A stretch of 16,699 bases of DNA, taken from assembly GCA_021806355.1 (NCBI GenBank), contig JAJZXT010000005.1, forward strand, positions 1-16,699, in the 5' to 3' direction. Of this stretch, positions 13,079-16,699 are shown piece after piece. Origin of the DNA: Thermoplasmata archaeon (GTDB lineage: Archaea > Thermoplasmatota > Thermoplasmata > Thermoplasmatales > Thermoplasmataceae). The notes under the pieces were generated by a model. The model had not been told where the DNA came from. It did not search any database and saw only the letters and a list, made by a program, of their open reading frames with translations. Each line of letters starts with the position of its first letter. Position 1 is the stretch's first letter. The translations under genes were made by a program, and so were the position numbers.

Positions 13079-14239
13079 ATGCCCCCAATGATTGGAATGG
13101 AAACCGAGGAGCACATCTCATTAAGGGAGAATGTCAGGGATTTTGTAAAGAAAAAAGTTGAACCTCTGAGCATCCGGATGGATGAGGAGGATTTCTTCCC
13201 GGTGGAGTTGTTCAAGGAGATGGGAAGAATGGGATATCTTGGCGTTACTATACCGACTGAATTTGGTGGCGCAGGCATGGATTACTTATCTCAGGCGATC
13301 ATTGAAGAAGAGCTCGGATATTCCTCTGCATCCCTGGCACTTTCGTACGGCGCCCACAGCAACCTTTGCCTCGACAGCCTTTACAGGAATGGATCGAAGA
13401 TTCACAGGGAGGAATATGTTCCAAAATTATCTTCAGGACAATGGATAGGATCCCTTGGTTTAACTGAACCCTCATCAGGATCTGACGCTCTCGCAATGAA
13501 GACAACTGCATTCCAGAATGGAAATGAATTTACGGTTAATGGATCGAAGACTCTTATTACGAATGCCCCATATTCTGATCTTTTCCTGACATATGCAAAA
13601 ACCGGGGATGATTATACCGCATTTGTCATACTTCCTTCCGATGAAGGATTTTCAAGGGGAAAAAAATTCAACAAGATGGGAATGAGGGGATCACCAACCG
13701 GAGAGATATATTTCCAGAATGTTAAATTGGGAAGTGACAGAATTGTTGGTGAATTGAACGGAGGGAAAGGCATTATACTCAGTGGCCTGAACATCGAAAG
13801 AATTATCCTTTGCTTCATATTTATTGGAATTGCGAAACGTGCGCTGCACGAATCGCTGAATTATTCCATTGAACGAAAACAGTTTGGCCAGCCTCTGTAC
13901 AAATTTGAAATGATTCAGGACAAGCTTGCGACGATGTATACGAAATATGAAACCGCAAGGATAATGGCTTATGAATCCCTTAAAAGAGTTCAGGCAGATA
14001 AGATGGACGCCCTTCATGCTGCTACAGCAATTCTTTATACAGCCGAAATTTCTGAGCAGATTTCGCGGGAGGCAATACAGATCCACGGAGGGTATGGATA
14101 TGTGAAAGACGCAGGCATTGAAAGGCTCTTGAGAGATGCGATTCTTGGACAGATCGGTGCGGGAACAACCGAGATAAGAAAACACATAATATCAGGCGCA
14201 CTGATAAAACAATTCAAAGAGAATTCAAGGATAGAATAA
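13079..14239 (+). CDS. Acyl-CoA dehydrogenase, isovaleryl-CoA dehydrogenase-like
   Basis: The 386-aa product is a full-length FAD-dependent acyl-CoA dehydrogenase, which forms the alpha-beta double bond in acyl-CoA and passes electrons to an electron carrier. Visible motifs are GLTEPSSGSDA (127-137, flavin/substrate binding), ERKQFGQPL (265-273), the helical C-terminal domain with IHGGYGY (335-341), and QIGAGTTEIR (358-367). The usual MCAD base in YEGT is absent (GAGT). Instead Glu240 in LNIER matches the position of the catalytic Glu in isovaleryl-CoA dehydrogenase (GLDLER), so a branched or long-chain acyl substrate is likely. The start may be ATG 13079 or, better with the TATA box, ATG 13088. 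The stop overlaps the nmd3 start by 1 nt (TAATG). A role in amino-acid or fatty-acid catabolism is inferred. Confidence 0.92.
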   Translation: MPPMIGMETEEHISLRENVRDFVKKKVEPLSIRMDEEDFFPVELFKEMGRMGYLGVTIPTEFGGAGMDYLSQAIIEEELGYSSASLALSYGAHSNLCLDSLYRNGSKIHREEYVPKLSSGQWIGSLGLTEPSSGSDALAMKTTAFQNGNEFTVNGSKTLITNAPYSDLFLTYAKTGDDYTAFVILPSDEGFSRGKKFNKMGMRGSPTGEIYFQNVKLGSDRIVGELNGGKGIILSGLNIERIILCFIFIGIAKRALHESLNYSIERKQFGQPLYKFEMIQDKLATMYTKYETARIMAYESLKRVQADKMDALHAATAILYTAEISEQISREAIQIHGGYGYVKDAGIERLLRDAILGQIGAGTTEIRKHIISGALIKQFKENSRIE

Positions 14240-15249
14240 TGAAATGCATTAATTGTGGGACGAATGAGGCCGTGGAACATGGACTATGCAGCGCATGCAT
14301 AACTTCTTCGATAAAGATAAACACTCCCGGCGTATATGAAATAACAGTCTGCCCAAAATGCGAATCGGTTCAAGTGGGAAAACGATGGATGGAGAGAGAT
14401 GGGCATGCCCTCTTTGAAAAAAAACTCCTGAATTCGATTTCCTCGAACGATGAAACGGCAAAAATTCATATTGAGGATTCTTCCATCAGGATAAATGCGT
14501 ATAAAGGTACTGCAACTCTATTCATATCAGTGGAAAGGCCAAACATCCCCGATATTCACAGGGAGATAGAGATCCCGTATAAAGTGAGAAAAGTCAGCTG
14601 TCCATCATGCAATAAGGCTACGGGTTCATATTATGAAGCAAAGGTTCAAATCAGGGGATTCAAGGATGTTGATAGTAAGATCCTTGAGAATGTGACAAAT
14701 TATATTCTAAATAGAATGGAAACACTTTCCAAGAAATCCGGAGATTCTTTTGTCTCTTCCGTGGAGAGATTAACAGAAGGTTATGACATTTACCTTGGAA
14801 AAAAGAATGATTCTGACAAGGTGTGCCGTGAGATATCAAGGGATTATTTTTCAAGCCTTAATGTATCCAAGACACTTGCTGGAATGAAGGAAGGCCATGA
14901 AATTTATCGATACACATATTCCATGAGAATACTGGATCTCTTGCCAGGCGATATACTGGATGTTAATGGGGTTGAATTCATGGTAAAAAAGGTTTCTCCG
15001 CAGGTGTTGTACCTCATAGACCTGGAGAGGAAGAGAGATCTCCAGATGAGGCAAAGTGAATTTTTTTCCTCAAGATTTTCCATAAGGGGAATTACTGGCG
15101 AAAGAAGAAAACTCATACGCATTTCTGGCGATGAAAAAGAAACCGTTTTTATGGATGCCAGGGATTTCAGGCAAATCATCCTTGAAGAGAAGATTAGCGA
15201 TGAAGAGATAGACATATTTCTTTACAGGGAAGATTATTACCGGGTATAA
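14239..15249 (+). CDS. nmd3: NMD3 family protein
   Basis: The 336-aa product is an archaeal NMD3. In eukaryotes NMD3 is the 60S export adaptor; the archaeal protein is presumed to act in late large-subunit maturation or subunit joining. The N-terminus has a C4 zinc site (C3-x2-C6, C17-x2-C20). A second site is split between C38-x2-C41 and C121-x2-C124 (CPSCNKATGSYYEAKVQIRG, the family hallmark). The middle and C-terminus hold the beta-rich domains. Archaeal forms lack the nuclear transport signals of eukaryotic NMD3. The ATG overlaps the acyl-CoA dehydrogenase stop (TAATG), and arginine deiminase begins directly after its stop, so all three are probably on one mRNA despite unrelated functions. 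Confidence 0.9.
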   Translation: MKCINCGTNEAVEHGLCSACITSSIKINTPGVYEITVCPKCESVQVGKRWMERDGHALFEKKLLNSISSNDETAKIHIEDSSIRINAYKGTATLFISVERPNIPDIHREIEIPYKVRKVSCPSCNKATGSYYEAKVQIRGFKDVDSKILENVTNYILNRMETLSKKSGDSFVSSVERLTEGYDIYLGKKNDSDKVCREISRDYFSSLNVSKTLAGMKEGHEIYRYTYSMRILDLLPGDILDVNGVEFMVKKVSPQVLYLIDLERKRDLQMRQSEFFSSRFSIRGITGERRKLIRISGDEKETVFMDARDFRQIILEEKISDEEIDIFLYREDYYRV

Positions 15250-16527
15250 GTGGTCAACATGTGGATAAATGCAGAATGGGAAACATTACGTGAAGTTATA
15301 ATGCACAGGCCGGGTCCTGAAATAGAATATGCAATGCTTGCTCCTAAGCAGTTCCTTTTTGAAAGGCCTTTCAAGTCAAGGGAGGCAATCAGGGAACATG
15401 AAGAAATAGAGGAGATCCTGAAACAGAACGGGGTAAAAGTGTCAATATTAAAGGATCTGGTGATCAACGAGGCGGACAAAAATCCTTCTTTCCGGAAAGC
15501 ACTGGAGGAAAAGGTATCGCGTCTGGTGAGATATTATGGCGCAATCGAGACAACTGCTGAAATGAATGCGGAGCTGCAGAAAAATCTTGGAATACTGGAT
15601 GCGAGCACCTTATTTGATACCATGATCCTTGAGCCTTCGGTTGATATCAAGAAAGTAAATAATTCCGATCCTGGTTACCCAACAATTTATTCAAACCTTC
15701 CGCTTGCAAACCTTTATTTTATGAGGGATCAGCAGGCTGTGAGCAATAATGGCATAATCATCGGCAATATGAAAATGTCTCAAAGGATAAGGGAAACAGA
15801 GCTTACCGAATTTATTTTTTCAAATAAATTTGGAAAGAGCAATACAAAAACCATATCTGGCGATTCAAAATTCGAGGGAGGGGATTACATCCCTATGGGT
15901 AAATGGGGGCTTATAGGGATAGGACCAAGAACAAACATGCAGGGTGCCCTTGAATTTTTATCCAGTGGAATGACGAGCCACGATGAGATTCTAATTCTTC
16001 AGAATCCACTTTATGAGTTTATGGATCAGGGGACAAGAGGTTCAATGGTAAACATGCACCTTGACACTTATTTCAATATTCCTTCGGATTCCGTAGCCAT
16101 TGCATCTGTTTCCCTGTCAAAGTTGGCAAATGGTTCTGTGTTTGTGAAGTCATCGGGTGGAGTTTATGTAAAGGATCATAACACGAGCCTTTTTGACTAT
16201 CTCAAGGAAAAAGACTTTGAATTTATAGACCTGAATATTTCTGAACAGATTTCATATTCTTCCAATTTTCTGACAATATCGAATGGAAAGATCGTCTGCA
16301 TTGATTCAAGCCTTGTTCTGGAGAAGTTGCTGAAGAATGACTTTATCGACGGAAATGTACGGCAGATGGTAGAAAGGGAAAGAAGTTCAAAGCAATCAAG
16401 CGAGCTATTTCCAAATAAAAGAGTCATGGATTCCTATGGGATAGATTATATAACCGCCGATTTGAGTGAATTGACCGGGGGATATGGTGGGGCCCACTGC
16501 ATGACAGCTACTATTAGAAGGGGTTAA
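15250..16527 (+). CDS. arcA: Arginine deiminase
   Basis: The 425-aa product hydrolyses L-arginine to citrulline and ammonia in the cytosol. All catalytic positions of the guanidino-group-modifying fold are visible: D160 in FMRD, E209 in FEGGD, H270 and D272 in HLDTYF, and the nucleophile C417 in GGAHCMT near the C-terminus. The N-terminus has the usual WETLREVIMHRPGPE. Length fits the family. The start is GTG 15250, immediately after the nmd3 stop, or ATG 15259; the latter begins directly at the conserved region. Ornithine carbamoyltransferase and carbamate kinase are not in the window, so whether this feeds ATP synthesis, nitrogen supply or acid resistance through ammonia is not shown. A probable IS607 element begins just downstream. 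Confidence 0.94.
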   Translation: MVNMWINAEWETLREVIMHRPGPEIEYAMLAPKQFLFERPFKSREAIREHEEIEEILKQNGVKVSILKDLVINEADKNPSFRKALEEKVSRLVRYYGAIETTAEMNAELQKNLGILDASTLFDTMILEPSVDIKKVNNSDPGYPTIYSNLPLANLYFMRDQQAVSNNGIIIGNMKMSQRIRETELTEFIFSNKFGKSNTKTISGDSKFEGGDYIPMGKWGLIGIGPRTNMQGALEFLSSGMTSHDEILILQNPLYEFMDQGTRGSMVNMHLDTYFNIPSDSVAIASVSLSKLANGSVFVKSSGGVYVKDHNTSLFDYLKEKDFEFIDLNISEQISYSSNFLTISNGKIVCIDSSLVLEKLLKNDFIDGNVRQMVERERSSKQSSELFPNKRVMDSYGIDYITADLSELTGGYGGAHCMTATIRRG

Positions 16528-16599
16528 AATTAGAAGACCTGCAGTGATGTCCGGGGATTGATATTTCCTTTGGGTATAGTCAATAATAATGGAAGCTTA

Positions 16600-16618
16600 A
16601 TATACACATAATGTATAT
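16600..16618. promoter_or_regulatory. Imperfect palindrome in the promoter of the putative recombinase
   Basis: ATATACA-CATAA-TGTATAT has 7-bp perfect arms around a 5-bp spacer. It overlaps the TATA-like TTAATATAC and ends 10 bp before the ATG at 16629. It may be an autoregulatory or subterminal recombinase-binding site of the element. Confidence 0.35.
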
Positions 16619-16628
16619 GTTATTAACT

Positions 16629-16699
16629 ATGAAAGCCGAAGAAGTCCTGAACCTTCTGCAGATATCACGAAAGACACTTCATGTTTATTCACATAATGG
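16629..16699 (+). CDS. Partial N-terminus of a probable IS607-family serine recombinase (TnpA)
   Basis: The frame runs open from ATG 16629 to the window edge, giving MKAEEVLNLLQISRKTLHVY and a few more residues. This MerR-like helix-turn-helix opening (xEVLxLLxISRxTLxxY) is typical of IS607 serine recombinases, where the DNA-binding domain precedes the catalytic domain. Only about 23 residues are visible, so the call depends on that motif. It sits about 100 bp after arcA, so the left end of the element should lie in 16528-16628. A tnpB gene is expected downstream, outside the window. Confidence 0.6.
   Translation, partial: MKAEEVLNLLQISRKTLHVYSHN

Noticed and set aside
13691..14185. 164-codon minus-strand ORF
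   Set aside because: It lies wholly antisense within the well-supported acyl-CoA dehydrogenase gene and has no family features.
1..16699. CRISPR array or rRNA genes
   Set aside because: No regularly spaced direct repeats and no rRNA-like sequence were seen anywhere in the window.

Overview
The window looks like chromosomal DNA of an acidophilic euryarchaeon of the Thermoplasmatales type (Ferroplasma/Cuniculiplasma-like). The reasons are an archaeal RNA polymerase/ribosomal operon (rpo7-spt4-dephospho-CoA kinase-rps24e-rps27ae), archaeal NMD3, a DUF2175-like zinc protein, low GC, and archaeal TATA boxes about 25 bp upstream of start codons with little or no leader. The exact species cannot be read from the sequence.

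Left part (1 to about 10.6 kb) is accessory in character. Two convergent genes encode membrane proteins: a 296-aa protein and a 656-aa protein ending in a double-cluster ferredoxin domain. They are paralogous, and the larger one appears to hold the same membrane unit twice, each copy marked by intramembrane Glu-Met pairs. Next come two divergent genes that both end in a SHOCT-like domain: a cytosolic zinc-ribbon protein and a secreted, glycine-rich, membrane-anchored surface protein. A tRNA-Ala(GGC) gene on the minus strand, a roughly 450-bp AT-rich gap, a tandem winged-helix regulator and an 843-aa surface/membrane protein follow. A 19-20 bp motif resembling the 3' end (omega-RNA/right-end) of IS605/IS607-type TnpB elements occurs near both edges of this segment in opposite orientation, at 73-91 and 10562-10581.

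Right part (about 10.75 to 16.5 kb) is mostly housekeeping. A small DUF2175-like gene has a perfect 16-bp palindrome between its TATA box and its start. It converges on the rpo7 operon, which is transcribed leftwards. Divergent from rpo7, a tightly packed rightward operon encodes an isovaleryl-type acyl-CoA dehydrogenase, NMD3 and arginine deiminase, with 1-nt overlap or zero spacing. The window ends inside the first codons of what is probably an IS607-family serine recombinase, just after arginine deiminase.

The most interesting leads are the repeated Glu-Met membrane module fused to an atypical ferredoxin domain, the SHOCT-sharing divergent pair, the palindromic operator before the DUF2175 gene, and the inverted mobile-element scars around the accessory segment. 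None of the membrane or surface proteins can be given a proven function from sequence alone.
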